From Branchiostoma floridae (taxonomy: Eukaryota > Chordata > Leptocardii > Amphioxiformes > Branchiostomatidae), in the NCBI RefSeq assembly GCF_000003815.2, contig NC_049996.1:14326067-14390066 (forward strand): 64,000 bases of DNA, given 5' to 3'. The notes under the pieces are model-generated. The model worked only from the letters and a program-made list of their open reading frames with translations, was not told the origin of the DNA and did no database searches. The position numbers were made by a program, and so were the translations under genes. Of the stretch, positions 26,601 to 37,200 are shown piece by piece. The first letter of the stretch is position 1. The number at the start of each line of letters is the position of its first letter.

Positions 26601-27206
26601 CCTCTCAGAAAAATAGCCGGTCGAGTCGACAGGGGATACGTGGCCGACGGGAACTCGTTCTACGTATCGTTTTGGTTCAAGATGGCGGGGAGAAGAACCG
26701 ACGATTCCCGAGTGGCGGTCGTGGCGGCGAATCCCGACGGAACCGTCCGATCGTCCAACTACATGGAGATATTCACGGACGACACATTCGGGTTGGCGGT
26801 TCGGACGACCGAGATTTTTCCCAACTACACCTACTGTGCCCGTACCCAGGACTGCTTCCGAAACTCTTACCACCTCATTGTGGGCAACCTACCTCTGTAT
26901 GAATGGCACCGATTAGACATGACTTTTGTTGCTGAGCCTATAGACTACATGGACAAATGGAAATACGTAGTGGATGAGAAGGCAACCCTGATAGGGGGCG
27001 CTTTTCTTGCGGTAGAGAGATTCGATTTTGGCGATCCCTACGAGTATGTTAACCGGATAAAATTCCAACCACAACATAGAAATCAGGACGACGACCATGC
27101 AGGTTTTTATTTCGACGACATTTACTACCGAGTGTTTAACTCTAGTGCTCCGGATGTCACACTGGCGGAGTATGGGACCTCGTTCGAAGCACACGACATC
27201 CCATAA
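17665..27206 (+). CDS. Secreted multi-EGF (fibropellin/Notch-like) protein, 3' part
   Basis: Sixteen 114-bp phase 1-1 exons each encode one calcium-binding EGF domain; they start at 17665, 18159, 18684, 18934, 19321, 19570, 20064, 20681, 21247, 21693, 21970, 22565, 22952, 23533, 24069 and 24684. Two divergent EGF exons follow (25280-25396 and 25840-25950), then a final exon (26341-27206). A typical domain starts TDEC, has [12 protein letters not shown] and ends GVHCEI. It carries the Asp/Asn hydroxylation consensus (C-x-D-x4-Y-x-C-x-C), the O-glucose consensus (C-x-S-x-P-C) and, in most copies, the O-fucose consensus (C-x4-T-C). The last exon encodes about 288 residues with no domain I can name; alternating hydrophobic strands ([24 protein letters not shown]) suggest a beta-sandwich, perhaps lectin- or laminin-G-like. 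The N-terminus is not identified. Fibropellin-type extracellular protein is the likeliest class; Notch itself lacks this C-terminus. Confidence 0.85.
17850..18010. repeat. Interspersed repeat, copy 3 of 3 (intronic)
   Basis: It carries the same ordered motifs as 7719-7880 and the copy inside 14787-15844, including 'ctgcagcgcaactt' and 'tgttctggacatgcca'. It lies in the intron after the first EGF exon and extends the open frame of that exon spuriously. Confidence 0.6.
18353..18605. repeat. GTA/GCA trinucleotide-rich microsatellite
   Basis: An intron of the EGF gene holds about 250 bp of imperfect GTA repeats with GCA and GTC variants. Short Ser/Thr/Tyr/Leu-rich frames over it are artefacts. 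Confidence 0.85.
19686..20045. repeat. Pyrimidine-rich CTTC-type tract
   Basis: The intron between the sixth and seventh EGF exons is almost pure pyrimidine on the plus strand, dominated by TTCCTTCC and TTCATTC units. Serine/leucine/phenylalanine-rich open frames here are compositional artefacts. Confidence 0.85.
20940..21175. mobile_element. Foldback element, family member 1 of 3 (degenerate)
   Basis: 'ctgcttatgttttgatgcc..catcttcctc' near 20970 is the inverse of 'gaggaagatgtctgacaggcatcaaaacgtaacataagcag' near 21127. The core 'cctacatcggctacatatagcggcgagaagca' is shared with 37818-38012 and 44356-44564. It lies in an EGF-gene intron and has no coding capacity. Confidence 0.65.
25485..25665 (+). 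repeat. tRNA-derived SINE-like element
   Basis: An A-box-like 'tagttcggtggttagcgcc' is followed at tRNA-like distance by the B-box-like 'acttcgaaccc', then a non-tRNA body with 'catgacgttaagatgttggtcactg'. The layout suits a tRNA-derived SINE in the intron between the last two EGF exons; the head does not fold into a convincing functional tRNA gene. Confidence 0.5.
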
Positions 27207-27850
27207 TTCATTTCTGTCAATATCCCATGATTCTGTTCGTCCTCGAGGTGTATCAGAAGATGCCTCCGCCCATGGGGCGTCGCCAAAAAAGTGCCAAGAA
27301 GGTTATTAAACACGTAAATGGTTGTTAAAATTGATAACAAACTGTTGCAATTGGGAATACTGTGAACAAAGACAAAGAATACTATTATCATTATAACATA
27401 AGTCTAATCAAGTTTATTCGAAAGGTAATGTTGCTGCTACGAGTGTTTCAGAGATATATTTCTTGTCCATGTTATTGTGTTCACTGTATGTACAATGTAC
27501 CTATTAGCTGTGCGTGTTCAAGCCATTAAACAGTTGAAAGAAACATTTTGCATTTGCCTCCCGACTCTTACTCATCCTAGGCACCCAATTTTAAGACCTT
27601 GAATTCATTTTATTCTGTAACTTTTTGTAAAAGTAAGAACTGCTTAGAATAATCATAAATCAACTGAAATTGGTGGTGGTAGTTGCTAAAAGGCTTACGA
27701 CATAAATGTTACATAATCAAATCTAAAACATTAATTAAGTTCGAAGGTAACGTTAATCGTAGGACTTTATCATCCAACATGTCTTCATCCGTCATCATCT
27801 TTTTAACGTACTTTAGCCAATCATCTTTCGCGTGGCGCAATGCATGGATA
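27207..27850. other. Convergent intergenic spacer with poly(A) signals
   Basis: This lies between the ends of the plus-strand EGF gene and the minus-strand CAP gene. ATTAAA-type hexamers near 27305 and 27525 could serve the EGF gene. TTTATT at 27609-27614 (AATAAA on the minus strand) is about 240 bp beyond the CAP stop and is a good candidate for that gene. No further gene is seen. Confidence 0.5.
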
Positions 27851-30598
27851 TCACACCACATTATTGAACATGTCGTCATATCCTGTGCCCAAGCGTTGAC
27901 CAATCACATTCGCCTGACTGAAATGGCCAACTCGGTTGGATGTTTTGCTACACTTGCTGGGCGGCTTTAGGCCTGCGGGTAGAGTCCAGCCGCGGGGGAT
28001 CTCCACGTTTTGTAGGAAGGCGTCGGCGGTCAGGGTGTTGCCGTGTGGGTTGTAGTTACAACACATGTAGCGTCCGGCCACACCGCACCCGACGCGACGG
28101 GAACCCTTCCACACCATCTACAGCAATGGAACAAGTACAGGTCAACGTAATACATGACATGATGGAAACGTTGTGCTTAATGGAGACAAAAGTGCTGTAG
28201 TTACAGCACATGTAGCGTCCGGCTACACCGCACCCGACGCGACGGGAGTTCTTCCACACCATCTACAGCAATGGAAGAGATACAGGTCAACGTTACATGA
28301 TGGGAAAGTTGTGCTTGATGAAGACAAACTGTGCTCTCCTCTCTACATTTCTTACAGACTGGTTGTTTCTTGGTAAAATAAAGTAAAATGAAATAAAACA
28401 TCCCATGTGAAGACTACATTATATAGTGTGCATTAAACTTTTCATGGATCCCATTGCATACTGGGAGACTCGGGGCACTATGGGTTGACATGATGCTGAT
28501 GTGGTTTGCCCCTTGAGATTCTGCAGTCTGCGAGCATGCAATGGAAACCGTGATAATCCACCCTAAATTATAAACAAACCAAAATTTAGACCCCCTGTAC
28601 TAGGGAAAACGTATTCATATTGTTTATGCATATTTTCAATGACTATCTAGACCGCATGGCGTCATTTCAAGATATCAGTGGCTCCCTGTGGTCTGATATA
28701 TGCCCCCACCCCATCTGCTAACTCCCAATATTGTGTCTGACCTGTGCGAAGTGCGCGATGTTTGCGAAGTTCGGCCCTGGAGAGTCCGGGTGATAGCAGG
28801 CGACCACGCTGTACCACGTGTTGACAGCGGCATCGCACGGGACAGCCGGGAACTGGAACAGTTGGTTCTCGTCGTCGCCGCTACCTGGAATGGAATGGAA
28901 TGGCATGATTTGTAGATACTGTGGTGTAACTAACAATCGGTGTCGGGCGTGGCGTAACTGGTAGAACGCCTGTTTGGCTATATAGGTCCTGAGTTCGATC
29001 CCCGCCGTGCCCCCGACGTTGTGCCATTAGAAAAATCTCACTTTCCTTCTTTGTTGCTTGCGCACCGTCGGAATGACATAGCCCTTTCGATGGTTTATAT
29101 ACTTTATAAACAATGTTAAAATAAAATGCGGTGTACATTTGTGTATCATTTAAACTATCACGAAAAGCTTAGCCGGTAAAAACTTTAATAGAGAAAAAAA
29201 AATTAAAAGATACCTGTGTCCGCGATCTCGTTGTCACTCGCGAGGTTTTTAGCCCACCTCTCAGCGGAGGTTGCGAGGGCGCGGTCCCACTGCAGCGCAT
29301 GCGCGTTGTGCAGGCGGCGGTAGCGGTTCATGCGCCACAGGCACACAGGGGTAAACGACTTCACTACAGGTGAAAGATCAGAAATAAAAACAATTCTAGT
29401 ATAATGTTGTTTTTCTTTAAATTACAAACTGTTTAGTTTTACTAACAAAATGGTATTAGATTGACCTTACAGGGGATCAGCGAGGGACAAAAGCAAAGAA
29501 TAGACTAGTGGGTAAAATAGAGCCTTCGTTTAGAAAAATTACAAATCAACAAAATTTAATCAGTGCTTACTATTATTAATAAGATATCATGGAGTTAATC
29601 GAGCTCTGACGTAAAAGCTCGTGATCGATACAGAATAATAGAGAATTCGTTGAGAAAAATTACGAATCTACAAAAGTTAACCAGTGCTCACTAATGATAC
29701 AGAATAACGTTAACACACTGTTATCAAATTTCCATTGGGAGAGACCTCAGGTGAAACTGCACTCTTTCATGATGACCCTTCGCATTATCAATCATCATCT
29801 CATCACCTCCTATCTGTCTCTATGTAAGTCCTTCGGTGGTACATACCTTCTCCTTGGAAGACACCACAGGCCCCCGTGAGTAGAGGGTCCTGGCACATAG
29901 TCACGCCGTTATCCTCAGACACTATAAAGGGACATCAAACGAAGCCTTGTCAATCATATTGTATTTTTCATTTTGTGTTTATTGCAAATGACGACAAAAT
30001 CATTACACTGGGTCAGTCTAGGCAGCCTAAGCTGCTGACGACTGACCCACAAAGTTACAGCCAACAACTTTAACGTACGATCTGTACGTGTGCAGATCGT
30101 CTACAATTTGCGCAGGACAGATGCAGCAAAGAATTCAATGTCAAAATTTAGGAACAAAAAGCACTTTGCATTTTTGACACACAACACTTATTAGTTTTCG
30201 TGGTTTTCAGTGCTTAAGCCGACTGGTCAGAAGTATGACTTGGGTTGCACAGTTTCTCTTTCAAAGAAGATTACAAGTATGCATTTCAAATTAAATTTGG
30301 TTCGTTCAAGAATGTGCCAAACCACAACTCACGCAACTGGATGACTTTGGAAACGGTCAGACGTTTTAGGTAGCATTCCATACCTTTCGTTCGTGTCTAA
30401 AATTATATCCAGTTGCTTGATTACCTGCTATTGGTACATCGTATCACCTGAATGTCTAACCTTCATCAATGCATATTACAACATAGCTTGTAATAAAAAA
30501 AAACAATTACCTCCATAAGGACAGATCCTCAAACCGTTGGCTTCCACGGCCAAACCCAGGATAACCACCGCCAACCCGAACACTAGGGACGTCTTCAT
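27851..30598 (-). CDS. Secreted CAP/SCP-domain (CRISP/GLIPR-like) protein
   Basis: Five minus-strand exons (30511-30598, 29847-29921, 29214-29363, 28742-28884, 27851-28117; junction phases 1, 1, 1, 0) give about 240 residues. Exon 1 is a signal peptide (SLVFGLAVVILGLAVEA). Exon 3 has the N-terminal CAP helix (NRYRRLHNAHALQWDRALA, then AERWA). Exons 4-5 contain HFAQ joined to MVWKGSRRVGCGVAGRY and CCNYNPHGN, matching the CAP motifs HFTQ-VVW-GCG and CNY-P-GN. The family covers CRISPs, GLIPR proteins and venom allergen-like proteins: secreted, often lipid-binding or antimicrobial, with no single catalytic reaction. The classic CRISP ion-channel-regulator domain is not visible. The last exon runs about 50 residues past the CAP core to a TGA at 27851-27853; that tail is unlike known families and might instead be read-through into an intron. 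Confidence 0.85.
28197..28262 (-). pseudogene. Truncated tandem duplicate of the last CAP exon
   Basis: This copies the start of the final CAP exon, including the acceptor (CTGTAG) and codons for MVWKNSRRVGCGVAGRYMCC. It lies 145 bp upstream in the direction of transcription. After CCNYS it diverges and runs into intron sequence with no obvious donor. It would encode a shortened alternative C-terminus if used, and otherwise is a decoy acceptor. Confidence 0.7.
28945..29060 (+). repeat. tRNA-derived SINE-like element
   Basis: An A-box-like 'tggcgtaactggtagaacgc' and a B-box-like 'gagttcgatcc' are spaced as in a tRNA and followed by a unique tail. It lies in a CAP-gene intron. A functional tRNA is unlikely because the acceptor-stem pairing is poor. 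Confidence 0.5.
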
Positions 30599-30647
30599 AC
30601 TGAGAACGCACTATCCTTTGTGAGAAAACAGCAGCAAAGGCGAACCA

Positions 30648-30654
30648 CTTTATA
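30648..30654 (-). promoter_or_regulatory. TATA box of the CAP gene
   Basis: The minus strand reads TATAAAG about 50 bp upstream of the CAP initiator ATG (30598). A start site about 30 bp downstream would leave a short 5' UTR. Confidence 0.55.
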
Positions 30655-30659
30655 ATGTA

Positions 30660-33312
30660 GGCTCAAAGCGTCAGAAAATGCGCAGCGTGACGTAACGTTG
30701 TGCATAATTTAACAAATTGTCATGGCCATGGCCATGATCTTTATTTGCATGTTCTTGCCCATATGGACTAAATGCAGTAGTTACATAAAACATTTCTGTA
30801 AAGAATCTTTACAGTGTCAGTGGGAGAGACAGAACAACTAGGCTATGCTACACTATAAGTACATCTATCGTTTACAAAATAGTCAAATATGTAATGATAT
30901 GCTATTCTACAATTTATATGTCTCTTTCCTCTTCTTGAAACAAGTGTATATGAATTCACAGAATTTTTGTAGTACATTGTTGTCAGATGATTTCATTATT
31001 TATACAAATAGTTCATCATTTACTAACTGTTTAGCTCGAGTATCAAAATTTAGGGCATTAATAAAAGAATTGAAGTAACCTTAAGCACACTCAAGCAGCC
31101 GTTTGTCTATCAATTCTTTATCAGTTACGGAGTTAGGTATCAGGGAGAAGGCTAGAAACACTGGCCCCACATTTACCACTATCTTCTTTCACTATCTTCT
31201 TAAAAATGAAAACACGCACGAGGTGGGGCCTACCAAAGAAAAACATCACATGCCATCACGATACATGTTGCCCTTGGAATGACACTTGTTGAAAAAATGA
31301 AAACACACTTTTACATTGTGCATGTTATGCAGAGATCTAAAGAAGAAACGAGTTACGAGAGTTCGCAAAGTTAACGTGCTATGTCCGCGAAAGAAACCCA
31401 AGAGATCCACAAAACATCAGATCTGACATTTGAGTCTCAATATATGCTTATTCACAGGTGATTTTGGGGATCAAGGGACGGAGTCACAACTTGAAAGTGT
31501 CTTTCTATAGCTAGCCCAGTACAGCAATAGGTTATAATAAAAAAAGGTTCTGCAAAGCTTGAGGAAACGAGACTTCGATTGGAATATTGATATCACTGAG
31601 TAATTGTAGTGAACACCCTGAAGCCAACGTTATTAACAGTACAAACTTATGCTCATTTTCAGAAAAGAGCGCCCGAAGCCCCATAGTTTCTGTTTCATGC
31701 AGCATCATTTCTGAGGACGTGTGCACGGTCGACTCGAGGTTATCTACTACGGTTGCGGACTGATCAACTATATTTTGACACCACTTCACGTTCAGTCTAT
31801 ATACATGTATGTCAAAACTTCAAACAACTTACCTTAGGGATGTCTGTTTCACCGTATTGAGTACCAATAAAGTTTCTTCCTCTTTTAATTCTGCTGTCGC
31901 AAGCGCTCATCGGCTTCCGTTTCCCCGGTATATCATTGCCTTGCCGAGTGGCTTGCAAGCTGATTGGCCAACGTTATAGATGGTAGTGATCCTTATTGTC
32001 GTATGGTTGGTCCGCGAGATCCAATTGGCTTCCTTGCTGATTGGCTAACAATTAAATTGCTGGTGATCATCAATTATTGCTGCAAGGTTCTGTGTTGCGT
32101 TAATGGGTATTGTTGAGCCTTGTTGATTTTGCGACTATCTTTCAATGACTTTAATTTTCGCCAGTAAGCCAGTAATGATTACATATATGTCATACTCAAG
32201 GATATCCTGTCATATGAAGTGTATGTTTAGACAATCATAAGTCCTCGCATATCGTAGATACTTTATCTAACTCAGTAATGCTCGAATATTGATTCGATTG
32301 TATCTGTATGCAGTTGACTCTAAATACAAAAGTGGCGGGCACACACGTTCTCCTGCTTGTACATCATCATTCCGTCTTCCCACATATTTGTAAGAAGTCA
32401 AAATCCCAGTCATGTATGTGTATGTAGATACACTAGATTGATACATAGCATGGAATAGACACTCGTAAACCCTTTTACTGTTTGTACTAGTACTCTTACA
32501 ATTAGCCTACGGGTATGACTTTGCAAATAAAAAAAACTATTCATATCAAATATCATATAATATCATATCATATCACAAAGATAGATTTATGACAGCAACT
32601 TCTCTTGAATACATTCTTGGGATGGTCTTGGATGTGTTGTGCAAAATGCAACTGTCTGTGATGGAAACAGATGTCGGTCGTGTATCCTTCTTGATGGTCT
32701 ATTTTGTCACAGCCTCATGAAGAATTCTATAACTAGAAGGGTAACATTTCAACAAATGTGCAATATCTACCTTCGCATGGTCTAGCCTAACATATAATAT
32801 ATATCCACGGTTGTTTATACCGTAGAACCAATAGTGTAAATGACATGCTAGACCCTTTATGTTGGTGTATCCATACCTATAGATATCCAAATATATGTGT
32901 TAGGTTGTACTGTAAGTAGTTGTTATACATGTAGACCTTACGAAAGTCGCTGTACTTTTGTCGTGTCGATAAAGATTGTTGTTGTTGTATAACTATTTCT
33001 TCTTCTTCTATAATAACATTCATAATTCATTCTGTCCTGCTACTTGCTACTTGCCTTATGACAGGGATTTTTAGCAGTGCGCATGGCGTAACAAGTGACC
33101 AGGACGAATGTGACGTCACCTTGTTTCGTAATAAAATTTCGCCATGAGTCATAAAGAGGGACAAAAGTCGTCACAAAGCCTACATACATTGACTTTGTTC
33201 TAGAACAATGTACGACAAATGCGCGTCATATATAGGCTTGGAACAACCTTCCGTTACGACGTTCCATAGAAACGGAAGCACAAACAAATAAACAGCTCGC
33301 TGTTGTTGTTGT
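30660..33312. other. Intergenic region, no supported gene
   Basis: Sequence upstream of the CAP gene is AT-rich. A minus-strand frame at 31532-31789 (85 codons) has no recognisable domain. A donor-like AAG|GTAAGT on the minus strand at about 31834 and nearby ATTGGCC/CCAATTGG boxes (31960-32035) could mark a distal untranslated exon and promoter, but no partner exon was found. A (CATAT)-like run lies near 32545-32575. Confidence 0.4.
33111..33118. promoter_or_regulatory. Consensus CRE (TGACGTCA)
   Basis: A perfect palindromic CREB/ATF site lies about 200 bp upstream of the presumed first, untranslated exon of the MYND-finger gene (donor ACAG|GTATGT at about 33371). Its position suits a proximal promoter element; activity is inferred. 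Confidence 0.45.
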
Positions 33313-33463
33313 TGTTCGTCCGCGAGAGTAGCTTGTATGCTGCAGTGTGGGAAGCGACGACAACCGTACAGGTATGTAAATAACCTTGTTTACTTTTACA
33401 TTACCTTTGTTGACATTACAAAAATTTATCTTAAACCATACATAATGCGTGGGGGTTGATATC

Positions 33464-33620
33464 TGTCTCTATATAGCCGGTATTCGGCGTAACACACCAG
33501 CTTCTGTATCTGTATCTATATAGCCGGTATAACCGCCCTTCGGTGTAACACACCAGCCTCTGTATCTGTATCTATATAGCCGGTATATCCGAGCTTCGGC
33601 GTAACACAGCAGCATATATA
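33464..33620. repeat. Three tandem copies of a dispersed ~50-bp repeat
   Basis: Each unit contains 'tctgtatctatatagccggtat', a short variable part, then 'ttcggcgtaacacaccagc'. Further single copies lie at about 57913-57970 (same strand) and 54176-54232 (opposite strand). Confidence 0.75.
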
Positions 33621-34243
33621 CCTGTCCTTGGTACTGATCTGCATTCATGGGAATGTAAGCGACGTCTTGACTCTGGTATTGACACTTGTATACACTTTGC
33701 AAATGACTATATATACTTTGCTTTACATGTGCTCATTATAAACAACACCTGTCCTTGGTGCTGATCTATGCTCACCTTTATGGTAATACAAATCAATCAA
33801 AAGTAATTTATCCTACAGGTCATTCTAGTAAAAGTTTTTAATCGGATAATATGTATCCGTCCGTGACAAAGTGTAATAAAAACTGAGACAAAACAGGAAG
33901 ATGATAATCTCCAAGCAGATCCTACGGTAGCATAAGATAGTATCAAAGGCTGGCAAAAGAGTAAAGCCGGCCTATGAGTGTGTTTCGCTACCCCGGTGAC
34001 CGTCTGAGTCTCTTTGGCCGGCTATACTCCTTGGCCAGCTTTGATACTATCTTGTGGCATCGTAGGAACTGCTTGGAGATTAGAAGATGAAACCTTGTTG
34101 TGAAAGTTTGCCTACGTCTCTCAGTACTGTACTGGTTTTGATTGTTCGTACACAATGGACATTGAATTACGTTACAATAACATCGATCGTATTTCAGCCT
34201 GGTTACCACGGTTACGCCACTTCATTGGCCACGTTTCCCAAAT

Positions 34244-37200
34244 ATGGCAAGTGAGCAGTCTCCAGGAACCAAGGATGTACGTCCCAAGAAACAGTACATC
34301 GCCGGTTTCCTGGATCAGGCTACGTCAGCGATCAAGTTGAAGCTCAAGCACATGGCCGAGGCCAACAAGAGGGGATTCACCATATCCAAAGTCACTGACT
34401 CTTACATCGGCTTATTGATCAAAATCTCCAACACAAAGATTGTGGTGAGCGTTCGTCTAGAGGACATATGTACGCAGTGCTACAAGGAGAATTTGTTTGG
34501 CGACAAGACGAGGCGGAAGAAGATAGAGCAAGCCGCAGCGCCGTATCTCAGACCTTTGGTCCATTCTGACTTCTATACGTCGCACCCTTACATCTATCCG
34601 TACATCATACCCATGTGCAGACTGAATACGAAGATATTCTACGTGGAGACGGACTGGATAGATACAGAGCTGCAGCTGTTACTCGGGATGCAGATACGAA
34701 AGCCGGAAGGGTCGCAGGATCCTCGTTTAAAAATCAGCGACGCTTCGCGATGGACGTGCAGCGCTGAGAACTTCTCCGCAATAGCAGGCGCTAATATGGT
34801 GGCCGCAAATTGGGTAAAGTCGTTTGAAGAAAAGGAGGAAGGTGTTCTGATGTCTGTAATGACCCCTCCTGATCTTGCTTGTGGGCTGCTGTACGCGTTT
34901 CACATATTGTACAAAGAAGGGGCCGAAGACATGCCGAAGCCAAAAGGAGAAGGGGACATAGTCGCTGTTCTTCCCGTTCCAACTGTCTTTCTTCTTACGA
35001 CCTCCAAAAACTACGCGGGGTTGCGTTACGTGGGGAAAGAGGTGCTACGTTTCGTGGATGACCCGGAAGTGATTACCACCAAGGCCATGCGGATGACTAG
35101 GCACGTGGATAAGTCCTGCTCAGCTTCATGTAAATCACACCGTTTCCGGTTGTACCGCCCGAACGTGACGTCAGAAGAAGGTTCGGTTCCGGAAAATGCC
35201 GAACAGTTGGACCTGCTATCCGATGCTTTGGAAAAGATTCGACGGGGAAATGACGCAAAGAACGCACCAGAGAAAGAGATAAAAGAAGAGGTTGACGAGG
35301 GTTGTATTACTGACGACTCCAGTGACGATGAAGATCCTTCTGAAGTGGATCTGTTGCAAGAGTTGAAAGAAACGCAGCAAGAACTCGAAGAAAAGAAAGT
35401 GAACATACGAAAAGTGGTCAAACGGATACTTGCTCAGACAAATTTAGCAAAAGAAACCATTGATAAGATCGACAAATTCAAGACAGCACTACTAGAGGAA
35501 CTAGCGTCTGACGATACAGTTCAGAGTCTGTTCAACCAGTGGAATACATCGCATCTAGAACTACAAGATCTCGAACAACAGAAAGCAGACGTCAAACAGA
35601 TAATTGCCCAGGGCAAACGCATTGAACGGATAGAAGAGGTCCTTGACTCTAATGATATACAAATGGTGAATGTAATACTAGAAGAGGAACTAGCGTTAAA
35701 ATCCCAAAGGCAAGCTGAGAGCCAAACCACCAAACCCTTTGAACCAAACGTGGCAGAACATGGGAACAGTGGAATGTCGTCTGAAGAAGAGAAGAGTAGA
35801 CACTCTTCAGAGGAATATTACGACGCTATTGACGCCATCAATGCATCCACTATTGACCCCACTCAACATACCCTTCCTGGGAAAAACGAAACAGTGAGCA
35901 ACTCAGTTGCTGGTCGATATCTGCAGCAAACACAAACAACCAGTGATGAGACCAGGAACGTGTTCAGTACTGATGGCACTAGTGTACAGGATGATACCCT
36001 GGTCCAAACCTATGCTAATGATTGGTTTGAAGGCACTGCAGAAAGAGGAGGGGTTGCAAAACATATCCAGGCTTTTGAGAACATGGCTGGTACGCGGCAT
36101 AGCTATGCGTCTAGCCGTGCCTCCTCTCGTTCTGTGGCGGTGGTACCACCGATACCCAGAGAGTTGAACGATTCAGACCTTAGAAACCGAAGCGTTAACG
36201 GGGAGACACTGGACTCTAGTCTCAGTAGCGAGGAAGACGCGACGATGACGTCATGGCTGAAGCGATGTTGTTCCACTCCGACGGCGGGGAGGGGTCGGGC
36301 ACGAGGACGGGTTGAAAGGACCACGCCTCCCGGTGTAGGGATGGAGAGGAACAGTCTTACATCTGGCAATTCCAGTAGCAACGTTTCGGTGCTACCTCTG
36401 GTCCGGACCCCTAGCATTTCAAACGGATCGCTAGGCGGAAATGACGGTGATAACACGTCACAGTCTTCGATCAATGAGCGGGAGGATAGCGCCGGCGCAT
36501 CTGGTTGGGGGTCTTGGCTAGGAAAGACATTGTCTGGCAAAGTCAAGAAACAAGTCTTGTCGTTCTTCGGGCTCAAGAAGGAAGACGCCTCAAAAGGAGC
36601 CGACCTCACAGTCGCCATAGCCGAGGAACTGGATCCCCATAACCCTTCCATCATACAAAGCAACCAAGCATCGCTGTTTACGTCCCCAACCATCTGCATC
36701 TCCGAGCCGCCACGATCCCCAAACACGGTGGGCACCACGGAGTCGCCGACGGCGTCCGGTGGAGTTTCCGCGGGGAGTTTGAGTCGGGAGATCCGGCACT
36801 GCCTGGACGGCACCGTGGACTTAGTGTACAGCGAAGACAAGCGGCATCAGTTGCTAGACAGCGCAGGCGGCGACGCGCACAAGCGTTACCGCATCGAACC
36901 CGATTCTAGCATCCCCCATTCCACCAACAAAGCCGATGTGAGCCGAGAGATCCGACACTGTCTGGACGGTACAGTTGACGTCGTTTACAGCGAAGATAAA
37001 TGGCACACGTTGCTCAACGGAACTGGGAACACCCATAAGCGTTACCGCATCGACCCCAACCCTGACGCGCCCCCGACCTCCAGTGCGGTAGATAAAATGA
37101 ACCGTCCCTCCTCTACCGAACATTCAGATACTCCACAGCAAAAGGGGTCTAACGCCAACAGCAAGTCCGACACACAAGGAGCTTTCAAATTCCCTCCAAT

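Noticed and set aside
26337-26873. 178-codon minus-strand frame
   Set aside because: Shadow of the final EGF-gene exon.
31532-31789. 85-codon minus-strand frame
   Set aside because: No domain, no splice partner and no start context that supports it.
36103-36840. 245-codon minus-strand frame
   Set aside because: Shadow of the Ser-rich part of MYND gene 1.
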